Source: Rivularia sp. MS3 (lineage in GTDB: Bacteria; Cyanobacteriota; Cyanobacteriia; Cyanobacteriales; Nostocaceae). From it: a stretch of DNA of 48,032 nt. The position numbers were made by a program, and so were the translations under genes. Position 1 is the stretch's first letter. Every line of letters begins with the position of its first letter. Location of the stretch: positions 1 through 48,032 of the forward strand of contig JAHCMI010000072.1 of assembly GCA_019192545.1 (NCBI GenBank), written 5' to 3'. Below the pieces are notes generated by a model. That model ran no database searches and was not told where the DNA came from. It saw only the letters and a program-made list of their open reading frames with translations. This document shows, in pieces, positions 17,574 through 26,587 of this stretch.

Positions 17574-17882
17574 AAATAAAGCTTTATCCAAGCATTAGTT
17601 TTTCTGTTACTAGAGCAATCGCCCCCAGCAACAGCTAATCTATAACATAGTGGCTTGTTAAGTAAAATTAAACCACGTAAATTCTGTTGATGATGAAAGA
17701 TGATCCATGAAGTACAAAACCCAAAGATGAAAGTAATTTAGACCTTGAACTTATGACCAGCAATAGGTTTGGTCGCTTTGGTAGATATTACATTCTTCTA
17801 AATTCATCGATAAAGTTCGACTTCATTTGTGTTTCATCACAACGAATGTATTACATACTTTCATATCTGGAGGGAATCCAAG
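17574..17882. other. Divergent intergenic region of sugar permease and ado
   Basis: This 309-base AT-rich stretch separates the sugar permease gene from ado and must hold promoters in both directions. The only element I can point to is the ado ribosome-binding site, GGAGG at 17869-17873, nine bases before the ATG. No clear NtcA-type or heat-shock box was found by eye. Confidence 0.5.
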
Positions 17883-18578
17883 ATGCAGGAGCTTATATCC
17901 CCATCTGAACTTGATTATCGCAGCGAAACATATAAAAATGCTTTCAGCCGCATTAATGCAATTGTGGTTGAAGGAGAGCAAGAAGCACACGAAAATTATT
18001 TGTCACTGGGGCAATTGCTACCAGATAAGAAAGATGATTTAGTTCGTCTCTCTAAAATGGAGATGCGTCACAAGAAAGGTTTTCAAGCTTGCGCTAAAAA
18101 TCTTGAGGTAACGGCGGATATGGAATTTGCTAAGAAGTTTTTTGCTCAACTGCATCAAAACTTCCAGGAAGCTGCCGCAGAAGGTAAAGTTGTTACCTGC
18201 TTGTTAATTCAGTCTTTGATTATCGAATGTTTTGCGATCGCTGCTTATCACATTTTTATTCCAGTCGCAGATGATTTTTCTCGCAAAATTACAGAAGGTG
18301 TTGTTAAAGACGAATATACTCACCTCAACTTTGGAGAAGTTTGGCTAAAAGAGCATTTTGAAGAATCTAAAGCCGAATTAGAAGAAGCAAACGCTCAAAA
18401 TCTTCCTATCGTCTGGAAGATGCTAAATGAAGTAGAAAAAGACGCTGAAGTAATGGCAATGCCTAAAGATGCTTTAGTAGAAGACTTTATGATTCAATAC
18501 GGAGAAGCTTTAAGTAATATTGGCTTTACGACTCGCGATATCATGCGTCTTTCTGCATATGGTCTGAAAGCTGCTTAA
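17883..18578 (+). CDS. ado: Aldehyde-deformylating oxygenase (alkane synthase)
   Basis: ADO converts fatty aldehydes from acyl-ACP reductase into odd-chain alkanes plus formate, in the cytosol or at membranes. The 231-residue protein has the exact family length, and all six iron ligands fall at the published positions: Glu32, Glu60, His63, Glu115, Glu144 and His147. The segment [12 protein letters not shown], with Cys70 after the second ligand, is also typical. The frame is open further upstream (to 17829), but the ATG at 17883 is preceded by a strong GGAGG and gives the conserved start [12 protein letters not shown]. The next gene is aar, 160 bases downstream, which is the standard cyanobacterial pairing. 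Hairpins lie between them. Confidence 0.97.
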   Translation: MQELISPSELDYRSETYKNAFSRINAIVVEGEQEAHENYLSLGQLLPDKKDDLVRLSKMEMRHKKGFQACAKNLEVTADMEFAKKFFAQLHQNFQEAAAEGKVVTCLLIQSLIIECFAIAAYHIFIPVADDFSRKITEGVVKDEYTHLNFGEVWLKEHFEESKAELEEANAQNLPIVWKMLNEVEKDAEVMAMPKDALVEDFMIQYGEALSNIGFTTRDIMRLSAYGLKAA

Positions 18579-18603
18579 ATTGTAGTAGCCTTTAAAGCCA
18601 AAT

Positions 18604-18667
18604 GGCTAATTCCATTAATTAGCTATTAAAATGCTCCTCAAATCCGTTTGCGGTTTTCAGAGGAGCA
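18604..18667 (+). terminator. Two hairpins between ado and aar
   Basis: The first is GCTAATT-CCATT-AATTAGC (18605-18623); the second has arms TGCTCCTC (18632-18639) and GAGGAGCA (18660-18667). Neither is followed by a long T run, so they could be a partial terminator, an RNA-stabilising structure or an attenuator that sets the ado:aar ratio. The structures are seen; the role is inference. Confidence 0.4.
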
Positions 18668-18738
18668 ATTCTCGTGGTGTCTATTTATATTCCACGCCTT
18701 CAATCCTTTAACACAGCATAAGCCGAAATTAATAGTTC

Positions 18739-19758
18739 ATGTTTGGTCTAATCGGACATCTTACAAGTTTAGAACACGCTCAAAGAGTAGCTTTAGAATT
18801 AGGTTACCCAGAATATGCCGACCAAGGTTTAGATTTCTGGTGTAGTGCCCCGCCTCAAATAGTCGATAATATTACGGTGACAAGTGTAACCGGACAGCAA
18901 ATCGAGGGGCGGTATGTTGAATCTTGCTTTCTACCAGAAATGTTGGCAAATCGCCGCATGAAAGCTGCTACTCGTAAAATCCTGAATGCGATGGCTCATG
19001 CTCAAAAGAATGGTATAAACATTACAGCTTTGGGCGGTTTTTCCTCGATTATCTTTGAGAATTTTAAGTTAGAGCAATTTCCTCAAATCCGCAACATAAA
19101 ATTGGAGTTTGAACGGTTTACTACGGGAAATACTCATACTGCTTACATTATTTGTCGGCAAGTAGAGCAAGCCTCAAAGAAACTTGGCATAGAACTCGAT
19201 AAAGCAACAGTCGCCGTATGTGGTGCTACAGGAGATATTGGTAGCGCCGTTTGCCGTTGGTTGGATGCCAAAACAAATGTCAAGGATTTACTATTGATTG
19301 CGCGCAATGCCGAGCGCCTTTCATCCTTGCAATCTGACCTAGGGCGTGGAAAAATAATGGGTTTAGAGGAAGCGTTACCCGTTTCAGATATTATTGTTTG
19401 GGTTGCCAGTATGCCCAAAGGTATGGAGATTGACTCGACGGTGTTGAAGAAACCTTGCTTGCTAATTGATGGTGGCTATCCTAAAAATTTAGGCACTAAA
19501 GTTCAGCATCCTGAGATACACGTACTCAACGGGGGCATTGTAGAACATTCTCTTGATATTGATTGGAAAATCATGAACATTGTCAATATGGATGTTCCAG
19601 CACGTCAACTTTTTGCTTGTTTTGCCGAATCAATGCTGCTTGAATTTGAAAAGTTATACACTAACTTTTCTTGGGGACGCAATCAGATTACCGTAGAGAA
19701 AATGGAGCAAATTGGTAAAGTTTCCGTTAAACACGGATTTCGCCCGTTGCTGGTGTGA
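18739..19758 (+). CDS. aar: Long-chain acyl-ACP reductase
   Basis: AAR reduces fatty acyl-ACP to the fatty aldehyde using NADPH, supplying ADO. The 339-residue product matches the family end to end. It begins [15 protein letters not shown], has the nucleotide-binding loop GATGDIGS at 162-169, and Cys294 in [11 protein letters not shown] is the acyl-thioester nucleophile. Length and start are standard. It follows ado in the same direction and is followed at a distance by accA; the long gap of 518 bases suggests accA has its own promoter. Confidence 0.97.
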   Translation: MFGLIGHLTSLEHAQRVALELGYPEYADQGLDFWCSAPPQIVDNITVTSVTGQQIEGRYVESCFLPEMLANRRMKAATRKILNAMAHAQKNGINITALGGFSSIIFENFKLEQFPQIRNIKLEFERFTTGNTHTAYIICRQVEQASKKLGIELDKATVAVCGATGDIGSAVCRWLDAKTNVKDLLLIARNAERLSSLQSDLGRGKIMGLEEALPVSDIIVWVASMPKGMEIDSTVLKKPCLLIDGGYPKNLGTKVQHPEIHVLNGGIVEHSLDIDWKIMNIVNMDVPARQLFACFAESMLLEFEKLYTNFSWGRNQITVEKMEQIGKVSVKHGFRPLLV

Positions 19759-20276
19759 CGGTTAACAGTTAACCCCAAGAGGCTTACCGCAAAATAATCC
19801 TTAATCAAGAACAGCGGGATTATTACTCGCTTAATCAAATCAAGGATATTTTTGCTTTATTGAGTTCTCTAGCAGTTAACAGTTAACGGTTAGTAGTTAT
19901 GAGTTAAGAGTGAGACAGAGTGCAGAAGAAAGGGTTTCCACCTCACTGGCTTTAATAGAAGTAATTTTCAAAGTGGGGAACCTAGCGCTATAGATTCTTC
20001 CCTTTATTACGACTTTACGGAGAAATCCAGTTCTGCGCTTTATCTCACCCCAATCAGCGGCTTCCCACTTTCCGATTTCCAGTTCGCGAGCGGTGGCGGC
20101 AAGCTTGTCTACCGTTCATTCACACTAGAGCGTCTGCGGTATTCTAATTATTGCTTTACAAGCATCAGGGTGCGGCTCAAATTTCCCCTGCGGAGTGGGA
20201 AATTATTGACTCGTGTTTCTTAACTCGTAACTCATAAACTGCTGTTTTAAGTAACTCACAACTCATTATTCAAACA
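19759..20276. other. 518-bp gap between aar and accA with GTTAAC repeats
   Basis: No gene is seen. A near-perfect GGTTAAC-A-GTTAACC palindrome lies at 19760-19774, and GTTAACAGTTAACGGTTAG-like units recur around 19873-19915. More heptamer-like units (ACTCGTAACTCATAA) run just before accA at 20220-20270. The middle part (19920-20200) is unique sequence without recognisable coding content. Confidence 0.55.
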
Positions 20277-21257
20277 ATGGCTACACAAGAGCGTAAACCG
20301 CTACTTTTAGACTTTGAAAAGCCTCTAGCAGAATTAGCAAATCGAATTGAGCAGATTCGTAAACTTGCGGAAGAAAATGGTGTTGATGTAACTTCACAAA
20401 TACATCAATTAGAAGCACGTGCTATGCAGCTACGTGAAGAAATTTTCAGCAGTCTTTCGCCTACACAGCGTTTACAAGTTGCTCGTCACCCTCGTCGCCC
20501 CAGCACTTTAGACTACATTCAAGCAATTACTGATGAATGGATCGAACTACACGGAGATAGATGTGGTTCGGACGATCCAGCTTTAGTCGGTGGATTGGCT
20601 CGCTTAGGAAATCAACCTGTAGTAATTTTAGGTCATCAGAAAGGACGGGATACCAAAGATAATATTGCCCGCAACTTTGGTATGGCTTCTCCTGGCGGAT
20701 ATCGTAAAGCTTTACGATTGATGGAACATGCCAATAAATTTGGAATGCCCATTATCACTTTTATTGATACCCCCGGCGCTTTACCTACCGTAATAGCCGA
20801 ACAACAAGGGCAAGGTGAAGCGATTGCTTACAACTTACGAGAAATGTTTTCTTATGATGTACCCATTATCTGCACCGTAATTGGTGAAGGTGGTTCCGGT
20901 GGAGCGCTCGGTATTGGCATCGGCGATCGCGTCATGATGTTTGAACATGCCGTATACACCGTTGCGACACCCGAAGCCTGTGCGGCGATTTTGTGGAAAG
21001 ACGCAGGTAAAGCTCCTCAAGCAACATCAGCTTTAAAAATTATTTCTCACGACTTAAAAAATTTAGGCATCATCGACCAAATTTTAACAGAACCAGTTGG
21101 GGGCGCTCACTCCAATCCCTTGCAAGCGGCGCAAACACTCAAAGGAGCGCTGTTAGAGAACTTAGAAGTACTCAACAATTTGACATCTCAAGAAAGAAAA
21201 GAACTACGCTATCAAAGATTCCGTAAAATGGGGGTTTTTACCGAAGCCGCTCATTGA
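20277..21257 (+). CDS. accA: Acetyl-CoA carboxylase carboxyltransferase subunit alpha
   Basis: AccA, with AccD, transfers the carboxyl group from carboxybiotin to acetyl-CoA to make malonyl-CoA, the first committed step of fatty acid synthesis. The 326-residue protein shows the family landmarks: [19 protein letters not shown] at the start, [11 protein letters not shown], the nucleotide-binding-like [31 protein letters not shown], and the oxyanion region [43 protein letters not shown] at 20277 gives the normal start. Its place after ado-aar is conserved in many cyanobacteria and links precursor supply to alkane production. Confidence 0.97.
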   Translation: MATQERKPLLLDFEKPLAELANRIEQIRKLAEENGVDVTSQIHQLEARAMQLREEIFSSLSPTQRLQVARHPRRPSTLDYIQAITDEWIELHGDRCGSDDPALVGGLARLGNQPVVILGHQKGRDTKDNIARNFGMASPGGYRKALRLMEHANKFGMPIITFIDTPGALPTVIAEQQGQGEAIAYNLREMFSYDVPIICTVIGEGGSGGALGIGIGDRVMMFEHAVYTVATPEACAAILWKDAGKAPQATSALKIISHDLKNLGIIDQILTEPVGGAHSNPLQAAQTLKGALLENLEVLNNLTSQERKELRYQRFRKMGVFTEAAH

Positions 21258-21722
21258 ACACTTTCGATATGACTATTATCGACTGCGACAATGTTATAAT
21301 TACCTATGGCACTTAATAGTTATTAACAATTATTTATGCCATAGGTATTCGTAGTTGGTGGTTGATTATTAGTTATACACAACAGCACTTTACAACTAAA
21401 TCAAGTACAAAACCGTTCAAAATTGATGGTAGGCGTATTACCGCCCGTGTGGGTTTAGCTTAGCCATCGAAAATCTTCGGTAAATATATTTAAGCCTTTC
21501 GCGGTGGGTTAAACAATATTTACTATTGAAATTTGTTCAGTACTATATCTTATTTTCCCTTAAAGACAGAAAATCGCCACTAACAGCTTTATAAATAGAT
21601 TCTCTTTCAAAGAAAACATAGTATATCAGTTGTAAGAAACTTTTTCTATGTTTTTTGATTTGGCTTGAGTTCTTAGAATATTTTAATCTGAATTCACTCG
21701 AACTATATTTTGAAAAAACGGT
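21258..21722. other. 465-bp gap between accA and the SDR gene
   Basis: Apart from the strong inverted repeat at 21301-21347, described separately, this gap shows no gene and no recognised regulatory site. The part from about 21540 to 21720 is AT-rich and should contain the promoter of the SDR gene. Confidence 0.5.
21301..21347. repeat. Perfect 11-bp inverted repeat after accA
   Basis: TACCTATGGCA (21301-21311) and TGCCATAGGTA (21337-21347) are exact reverse complements around a 25-base AT-rich loop, which itself contains a small TTAATA-GT-TATTAA palindrome. It begins 43 bases after the accA stop. No T run follows, so a classical terminator is unlikely; a binding site or remnant of a small mobile repeat is possible. 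Confidence 0.6.
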
Positions 21723-22445
21723 ATGAGCGAACTACGAAAACGCGCTTTGATCACTGGCGCGAGTAGCGGTATTGGTAAACAAACAGCTTTGGCATTCGCA
21801 TCTTCAGGTATAGATGTTGCGCTACTTGGTCGTTCGGCACAAAAATTAGCAGCAGTAGAAAACGCTGTCAAAAACAGCGGTGTAAATGCTAAAACTTATG
21901 TCGTGGATTTGGCAAATCTATCTCAAGTACAAGAAAAGATGCGTCAAATAGTGCTTGACTTTGGTAACATAGATATTCTTGTCAACAATGCTGGCATGGG
22001 TTATACCGCCACATTGAGTCAAACACCTTTATCCGACTGGCAGCAAGTAATCGATTTGAATTTGACGAGCGTATTTGAATGCATCAAGGGAATTTTACCC
22101 TCAATGCGCGAGCAAAACAGAGGCACAATCATTAATGTAGCTTCCATTGCTGGCAAACAAGCATTTGCTAATTGGGGAGCTTACAGCGTTAGCAAAGCAG
22201 GCGTAATTGCTCTTTCTCAAGCACTTGCTCAAGAAGAACGGGGTAACGGGATTCGGGTTACTGCAATTTGTCCGGGTGCAGTAAATACAGAAATTTGGGA
22301 TACAAAAACTGTAAATGCCGACTTTGACCGTTCAAATATGCTTACACCGGAGATTGTTGCCCAGTCGATTCTTCACACTGTTTTGTTGCCAAAACAAGCG
22401 GTTGTAGATGAATTAACTTTAATGCCTAGCGCGGGAGTTTTATAA
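21723..22445 (+). CDS. Short-chain dehydrogenase/reductase (SDR)
   Basis: A classical SDR of 240 residues that uses NAD(P)H. It has the glycine motif TGASSGIG near residue 12, the structural NNAG, the catalytic serine region INVASIAG and YSVSK with the active-site Tyr and Lys. Arg at the end of the second strand region (LLGRSAQKL) suggests NADP preference (inference). Its substrate is not known; fabG-like ketoreductase or alcohol dehydrogenase activity cannot be separated by sequence alone. In many cyanobacteria an SDR sits in this same ado-aar-accA-SDR-folE order, so the neighbourhood is conserved. Confidence 0.9.
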   Translation: MSELRKRALITGASSGIGKQTALAFASSGIDVALLGRSAQKLAAVENAVKNSGVNAKTYVVDLANLSQVQEKMRQIVLDFGNIDILVNNAGMGYTATLSQTPLSDWQQVIDLNLTSVFECIKGILPSMREQNRGTIINVASIAGKQAFANWGAYSVSKAGVIALSQALAQEERGNGIRVTAICPGAVNTEIWDTKTVNADFDRSNMLTPEIVAQSILHTVLLPKQAVVDELTLMPSAGVL

Positions 22446-22859
22446 ATTATCGGTTCTCAAATACCTTTTATCAGTCATCAGTTAACTGTCACTTGAATAA
22501 GCGGGTAATTGCAACTTTATACTCAGTATTTTCCAAACACTGATTTATGTAGTTATTAGATAGTCAGCTTTCTTATTAGCATTAAGAAAGCGGCAAAGAA
22601 GGTAATTACCATCAAATCAACATTCTGAGTTATTTTATCCTGGAATTCATCCTGGAATTTATTGCGAGTTAAAGTATTTTTAGCGTTTCTATTCGGCCTT
22701 ATTTAACCTTTACTCAACTGCCGAGGTAGGTATTCTTGAAGATTAATTGAGGACATAGAAGACATTAAAAATTGCAAGTTATTCGGTCACTGTTAACTGC
22801 TAACTGCTGAATTTTTCATTTATCGCTCATTCGCACCTAATTAATTTCAGACTGACATT
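22446..22859. other. 414-bp gap between the SDR gene and folE
   Basis: No gene is seen. Some repeat units of the GTTAACTG/CTAACTGCTGA kind lie near 22478 and 22790-22815. The rest is AT-rich unique sequence and presumably holds the folE promoter. Confidence 0.5.
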
Positions 22860-23567
22860 ATGACTATTGCTAGTTCCAACGGTTCCAATTATTCTCAATC
22901 TCCTCTGATTCCCAACTTAGAAGATGCTGTAAATCCCAGACCAGACCGAAATACTAAAGATGGTTCCCAACCTAATTTATATCCTCCTTCAGAGGAACAG
23001 ATGGAGCAGATGAAGGATGCCGTCAGAACGATGCTTTTAGGAGTTGGAGAAGATCCAGAAAGAGAAGGATTACTCAAAACCCCCAAGCGCGTAGCAGAGG
23101 CAATGCGGTTTCTTACCAGTGGCTACAGTCAATCTTTAGAAGATTTAGTTAATGGTGCCATATTCGACGAAGGGCATAACGAAATGGTGTTAGTCCGCGA
23201 TATCAACTTCTTTAGTTTGTGCGAACATCATATGTTGCCATTTATGGGCAAAGCCCACGTTGCTTATATCCCCAATCAAAAAGTTGTCGGACTCAGCAAA
23301 CTAGCTCGAATTGTAGAAATGTACTCTCGTCGCTTGCAAGTTCAAGAAAGATTAAATCGACAAATTGCTGAAGCAATCCAAGAAATTCTCGACCCACAAG
23401 GTGTTGCCGTGGTCATGGAAGCTACACATATGTGCATGGTAATGCGGGGAGTGCAAAAACCAGGTTCTTGGACTGTAACCAGTGCTATGTTGGGAGTTTT
23501 CGAGCAAGAGCAGAAAACCCGCGAAGAATTTTTCAGTTTAATTCGTCACCAACCAGCGTTCTTTTAA
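22860..23567 (+). CDS. folE: GTP cyclohydrolase I
   Basis: FolE converts GTP to 7,8-dihydroneopterin triphosphate, the entry step to folate and pterins. The 235-residue protein has the zinc site in [10 protein letters not shown] (Cys121 and His124) and the third ligand in [15 protein letters not shown], together with [15 protein letters not shown]. It carries an unstructured N-terminal extension of about 45 residues compared with the shortest bacterial forms, which is common in cyanobacteria. ATG at 22860 is accepted, though a later start within the extension cannot be ruled out. Confidence 0.96.
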   Translation: MTIASSNGSNYSQSPLIPNLEDAVNPRPDRNTKDGSQPNLYPPSEEQMEQMKDAVRTMLLGVGEDPEREGLLKTPKRVAEAMRFLTSGYSQSLEDLVNGAIFDEGHNEMVLVRDINFFSLCEHHMLPFMGKAHVAYIPNQKVVGLSKLARIVEMYSRRLQVQERLNRQIAEAIQEILDPQGVAVVMEATHMCMVMRGVQKPGSWTVTSAMLGVFEQEQKTREEFFSLIRHQPAFF

Positions 23568-23570
23568 TAA

Positions 23571-23724
23571 TTGGGAATTGGGTATAGGGTATAGGGCATA
23601 GGGCATAGGGCATGGGAGGTTAGGAATTGGTAATTGGTGAGAGTGAGGAGTTAAAAATAATTAGTTCTACCCCCTCTCCCCCTCTCCCCCCTTTCTCCTT
23701 GTCTCCACAATTCCCAATTACCCA
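23571..23724. repeat. Repeat tract between folE and trpF
   Basis: The left part consists of GGGTATA/GGGCATA heptamers (about 23580-23612) and GGTAATTGG units; the right part is a pyrimidine-rich stretch (CCCCTCTCC units, 23670-23700) followed by CCCAATTACCCACTACC. The last units run into the 3' end of trpF, whose final codons (LGNR and the TAG at 23725-23727) are repeat-derived. Confidence 0.75.
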
Positions 23725-24354
23725 CTACCTATTACCCAATTTCTCAAACAACTCACCAACTTTACCTAAATCCTTATCCCCAGGGGCTATTTCAACTCCA
23801 CTAGATAAATCAATGCCGCTGGGGTTTACTTTATTTAAAGCTTCTAAAATATTTTGAGGTGTTAACCCACCGGCTAAAAACCAAGGGCAATCGGGATCGA
23901 ATTTTTGCAAGGAATCCCAATTTAAGGTTTTACCGGTACCTCCTAATTGCTGGGGATGATAGGCATCTAATAATAAAGTGTTTACATATTTTGTATAGGT
24001 TTTTGCTCGATCGAAATCATCAGCATCCCTGATTCTCAAGGCTTTGATAATTTCCACATTTTCTAAAAGCTCCCGTAGCTGCTGACAAAATTCCAGGGAT
24101 TCGTCTCCGTGGAGTTGTACCCCAGTTAATCCTGTTTCTGCAACAGTTTGAGCAATTTCTTCTTTGCTGGAATTGGCAAAAACGCCAATTTTATCGATTT
24201 GTGGCGGCAACTGTTCGATTACCGCTTTAATTTGCTTTGGCGTGACGTACCTAGGTGAAGAAGGTACGCAAATGAATCCTAATGCTGTTGCACCAAGAGA
24301 AGCAATGGTTTTACCTTGCTGTGGTTGAGTGATTCCGCAGATTTTAACTCGCAT
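23725..24354 (-). CDS. trpF: Phosphoribosylanthranilate isomerase
   Basis: TrpF catalyses the third step of tryptophan synthesis from chorismate, isomerising phosphoribosylanthranilate. The 209-residue TIM-barrel protein begins MRVKICGIT with the catalytic cysteine, has GVQLHGDES, the catalytic-Asp strand LLLDA, and the phosphate-binding loops [19 protein letters not shown] and GIDLSSGVE. Length is normal. It is a lone trp gene in reverse orientation, facing folE. Its C-terminus runs into a tandem repeat, so the last four or so residues may not be ancestral. Confidence 0.96.
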   Translation of the reverse strand: MRVKICGITQPQQGKTIASLGATALGFICVPSSPRYVTPKQIKAVIEQLPPQIDKIGVFANSSKEEIAQTVAETGLTGVQLHGDESLEFCQQLRELLENVEIIKALRIRDADDFDRAKTYTKYVNTLLLDAYHPQQLGGTGKTLNWDSLQKFDPDCPWFLAGGLTPQNILEALNKVNPSGIDLSSGVEIAPGDKDLGKVGELFEKLGNR

Positions 24355-24472
24355 AAAATTATGAATATTTGTAGCGAAACTTGAAAAAATTGTAAATTAT
24401 TAAGACATATTGAGGATATCTTCTCATCAATTTTTATAATTTTGATGGCTTAGACATTTTGTCTCTTCATTC

Positions 24473-24477
24473 AGGAG
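24473..24477 (+). promoter_or_regulatory. Ribosome-binding site that fixes the psaK TTG start
   Basis: AGGAG lies eight bases upstream of a TTG at 24486. No ATG occurs between it and the conserved part of PsaK, so this site decides the start. Confidence 0.65.
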
Positions 24478-24485
24478 AAAAAGTT

Positions 24486-24746
24486 TTGATTTCATCAATA
24501 TTATTTGCAGTTCAACCAACAGTTCCCCCTACACCTAGTTGGAATCCTACTGTGGGAATAATTATTAGCGTTTGCTCTCTAGTAATGGTTTTGTTGGCTC
24601 CCAAGATTATTCGTTATCCTCAAGTAGGGCCTAAATTTCCCGGACCTTTACCTTTGAGCATACCAGCATTTGTTGGTGCTATGTGTTTTGGACACGCTAT
24701 CGGTATCGGTATTGTTTTAGGATTGACTAATATCGGAAGACTCTAG
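24486..24746 (+). CDS. psaK: Photosystem I subunit PsaK
   Basis: PsaK is a small two-helix subunit at the edge of photosystem I in the thylakoid membrane, involved in antenna attachment and state transitions. The product has the family pattern: WNPTVGIIISVCSLVMVLLAPKII (helix 1), the basic-proline loop YPQVGPKFPGPLP, and IPAFVGAMCFGHAIGIGIVLGLTNIG (helix 2, with the conserved GH). The open frame starts at a TTG at 24459, but the TTG at 24486 with AGGAG eight bases upstream gives 86 residues, the usual length. The N-terminal part (ISSILFAVQPTVPPTP) may be partly removed, as in other PsaK proteins. Cyanobacteria often have two psaK genes; which form this is cannot be told. Confidence 0.88.
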   Translation: MISSILFAVQPTVPPTPSWNPTVGIIISVCSLVMVLLAPKIIRYPQVGPKFPGPLPLSIPAFVGAMCFGHAIGIGIVLGLTNIGRL

Positions 24747-25060
24747 TACCGAGGGGAATGGGGGCATCGGAGGAAGGCAAGTTAGGGAGATAGAAAGGTA
24801 GAGAGAATAATCAATATTACTGCTTGCTCACTACTCACTACTCGCTACTCGCTACTTCTAAACCCCTGCTCCCTACTGTTAAACCGAACCGATTCTGGTA
24901 TAGTTAACCGAATATTTTAACCAATTTTGTCCAAGATTAATTGTTTATCCTAAAAGTAGAGCGGTTCAAAAGCAATTTTTAATGATTTGTATTTTGAAAA
25001 AGATTAATTTTCATTGCATTTTGAACTGAAGCGAGAAAATTGGGTTTTAGGAAAATTTTT
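24747..25060. other. 314-bp gap with a heptamer array and ACCGAA motifs
   Basis: The CTCACTA/CTCGCTA heptamer array at 24827-24854 lies in the left half. Two exact ACCGAA hexamers follow at 24883 and 24907. The right half is AT-rich, ending in AGGA (25049-25052), eight bases before the protease ATG. Confidence 0.55.
24827..24854. repeat. STRR heptamer array CTC(A/G)CTA
   Basis: Four consecutive heptamers occur: two CTCACTA followed by two CTCGCTA. A loose fifth unit follows. Typical short tandem repeat of heterocystous cyanobacteria. Confidence 0.8.
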
Positions 25061-26254
25061 ATGCAAACTAACTGGCGAGTCGGTTCTTTATTCGGAATTC
25101 CACTATATTTAGATCCTTTATGGTTTTTGATTTTAGGTTTAGCAACACTTAATTTTGGCGTATCTTATCAGGAATTAGGAAGCGCTCAAGCTTGGAGTGT
25201 TGGAGTGATAATGGCATTATTGCTGTTTGGCTCCGTAATTTTACATGAATTAGGTCATAGTTTAGTAGCACAAAAGCAAGGAATTAAAGTTAATTCAATT
25301 ACCTTATTTTTGTTTGGTGGAATCGCTGCTATTGAAGAAGAGTCAAACACTCCCTCAGAAGCATTTCAAGTTGCGATCGCGGGGCCTTTAGTAAGTGTGG
25401 TGCTGTTCTTTTTACTACGATTGGCATCGGAAATAGTCCCGGATACGATTGCTCTACATATGATGTTGGGTGATTTAGCCAGAATCAATTTAGTTTTAGC
25501 GTTATTTAATTTAATACCGGGCTTACCTCTAGATGGAGGACAAGTTTTAAAATCAGCGCTTTGGAAAATTACGGGAAATCGTTATAAAGCAGTGCGTTTA
25601 GCTGCAAGAGCAGGGCAGATTTTAGGTTATGCTGCGATCGCGTTGGGTTTGGTAGTGGATTTTGCGACGGGTGAGTTAGTTACAGGTTTATGGATTGCTT
25701 TGTTGGGTTGGTTTGGTATTCGCAATGCTACTACTTATCTACGGGTTAGTATCTTACAAGAAACTTTATTAGAAATAGTTGCTAGAGATGCAATGGCGAG
25801 AGAATTCCGCGTCGTTGATGCAGATAAAAGTTTACGCTCCTTTGCTGACGAGTATTTATTAACAAGCAATAAATCACAAGCTTATTTTGCTGATAAAGAT
25901 GGACGTTATCAGGGAATGATTTGCGTAGATGATTTACGGGTTATCGAAAGAAGTTTGTGGGAAACTCAAACCGTGCAAAGTATAGTCACTCCTTTGAATG
26001 AAATTCCCACGGTGGAAGAATCAACAAACTTAGTTGAAGTAATTACCAAATTAGAGAAAGAGAATTTGCAGCGCATTACCGTACTTTCACCTGCTGGTGC
26101 GGTAGCAGGTTTAATTGATAGAGGAGATATTTTACGCTCTTTGGCAGAAAAAATAAATTTACGTATTAGCGATGCCGATATCAAGAGGGTAAAAGAAGAA
26201 GGAAGTTACCCACCAGGATTGCAGCTAGCAACAATCGCGAAATCTACTAAATAA
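25061..26254 (+). CDS. Site-2-type zinc metalloprotease with CBS domains
   Basis: An intramembrane metalloprotease of the M50 family, which cuts membrane-spanning segments, for instance of anti-sigma factors. The zinc site HELGH is at residues 62-66 inside a hydrophobic helix, and the third ligand lies in NLIPGLPLDGG (Asp158). About four to six membrane spans fill residues 8-225. The C-terminal part from about 240 to 375 holds a pair of CBS domains (REFRVVDADKSLRSFAD, PTVEESTNLVEVITKLEKE), which often sense nucleotides. The frame opens with TTG at 25040, but ATG 25061 with AGGA eight bases upstream is preferred; it yields MQTNWRVGSLFGIPLYLDP, the normal start. The substrate is unknown. Confidence 0.92.
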   Translation: MQTNWRVGSLFGIPLYLDPLWFLILGLATLNFGVSYQELGSAQAWSVGVIMALLLFGSVILHELGHSLVAQKQGIKVNSITLFLFGGIAAIEEESNTPSEAFQVAIAGPLVSVVLFFLLRLASEIVPDTIALHMMLGDLARINLVLALFNLIPGLPLDGGQVLKSALWKITGNRYKAVRLAARAGQILGYAAIALGLVVDFATGELVTGLWIALLGWFGIRNATTYLRVSILQETLLEIVARDAMAREFRVVDADKSLRSFADEYLLTSNKSQAYFADKDGRYQGMICVDDLRVIERSLWETQTVQSIVTPLNEIPTVEESTNLVEVITKLEKENLQRITVLSPAGAVAGLIDRGDILRSLAEKINLRISDADIKRVKEEGSYPPGLQLATIAKSTK

Positions 26255-26289
26255 GGTTAGAGGTTAGAGGTTAAAGGTTAAAGGTTGCA
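26255..26289. repeat. STRR heptamer array GGTTAGA/GGTTAAA
   Basis: Five heptamers (two GGTTAGA, two GGTTAAA, one variant) start immediately after the protease stop codon. Confidence 0.8.
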
Positions 26290-26587
26290 AGATTTACTTG
26301 TTCCTTGTCTCTGGCAAGGAACACACAGTTGAAGGCTCTGCCTTAAAACCGAGGCAGAGCCTTGGCACGAGAATTTTCGATTGAAGTCAAACCCTTGCAT
26401 TTATTTATACAGCTTATTGTTCGTAGTCGGAGACTAAGAAGCAACAAAATTTTGATTATCAAATTAACCTATAAAAATTTTCAATACAAGATTATAAAGA
26501 TAAATTTCTACAGTTAACACGAATAGTGGTATTGTATGAGGTCACGGCAGAAGAACGCTTTTATTTAAACTTATAAACATTATAAAA
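26290..26587. other. Gene-free leader of the DUF1636 gene with two hairpins
   Basis: Together with the heptamers before it this gap is 333 bases. Two tandem perfect hairpins occur: GTTCCTTG/CAAGGAAC (26300-26307, 26315-26322) and AAGGCTCTGCC/GGCAGAGCCTT (26332-26342, 26353-26363). The second is related to the hairpin at 29435-29471. No cobalamin-riboswitch core (GCCACTG box) was found by eye. Confidence 0.55.

Noticed and set aside
17827-18042. A 71-codon frame across the start of ado
   Set aside because: It lies in another frame over a well-supported gene whose iron ligands are all in place.
18648-18845. A 65-codon frame across the aar start
   Set aside because: It overlaps aar in another frame and has no conserved features.
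26290-26587. Possible cobalamin riboswitch ahead of the DUF1636-cbiD genes
   Set aside because: The expected B12-box and core segments were not found by eye; the stems present belong to dispersed repeats.
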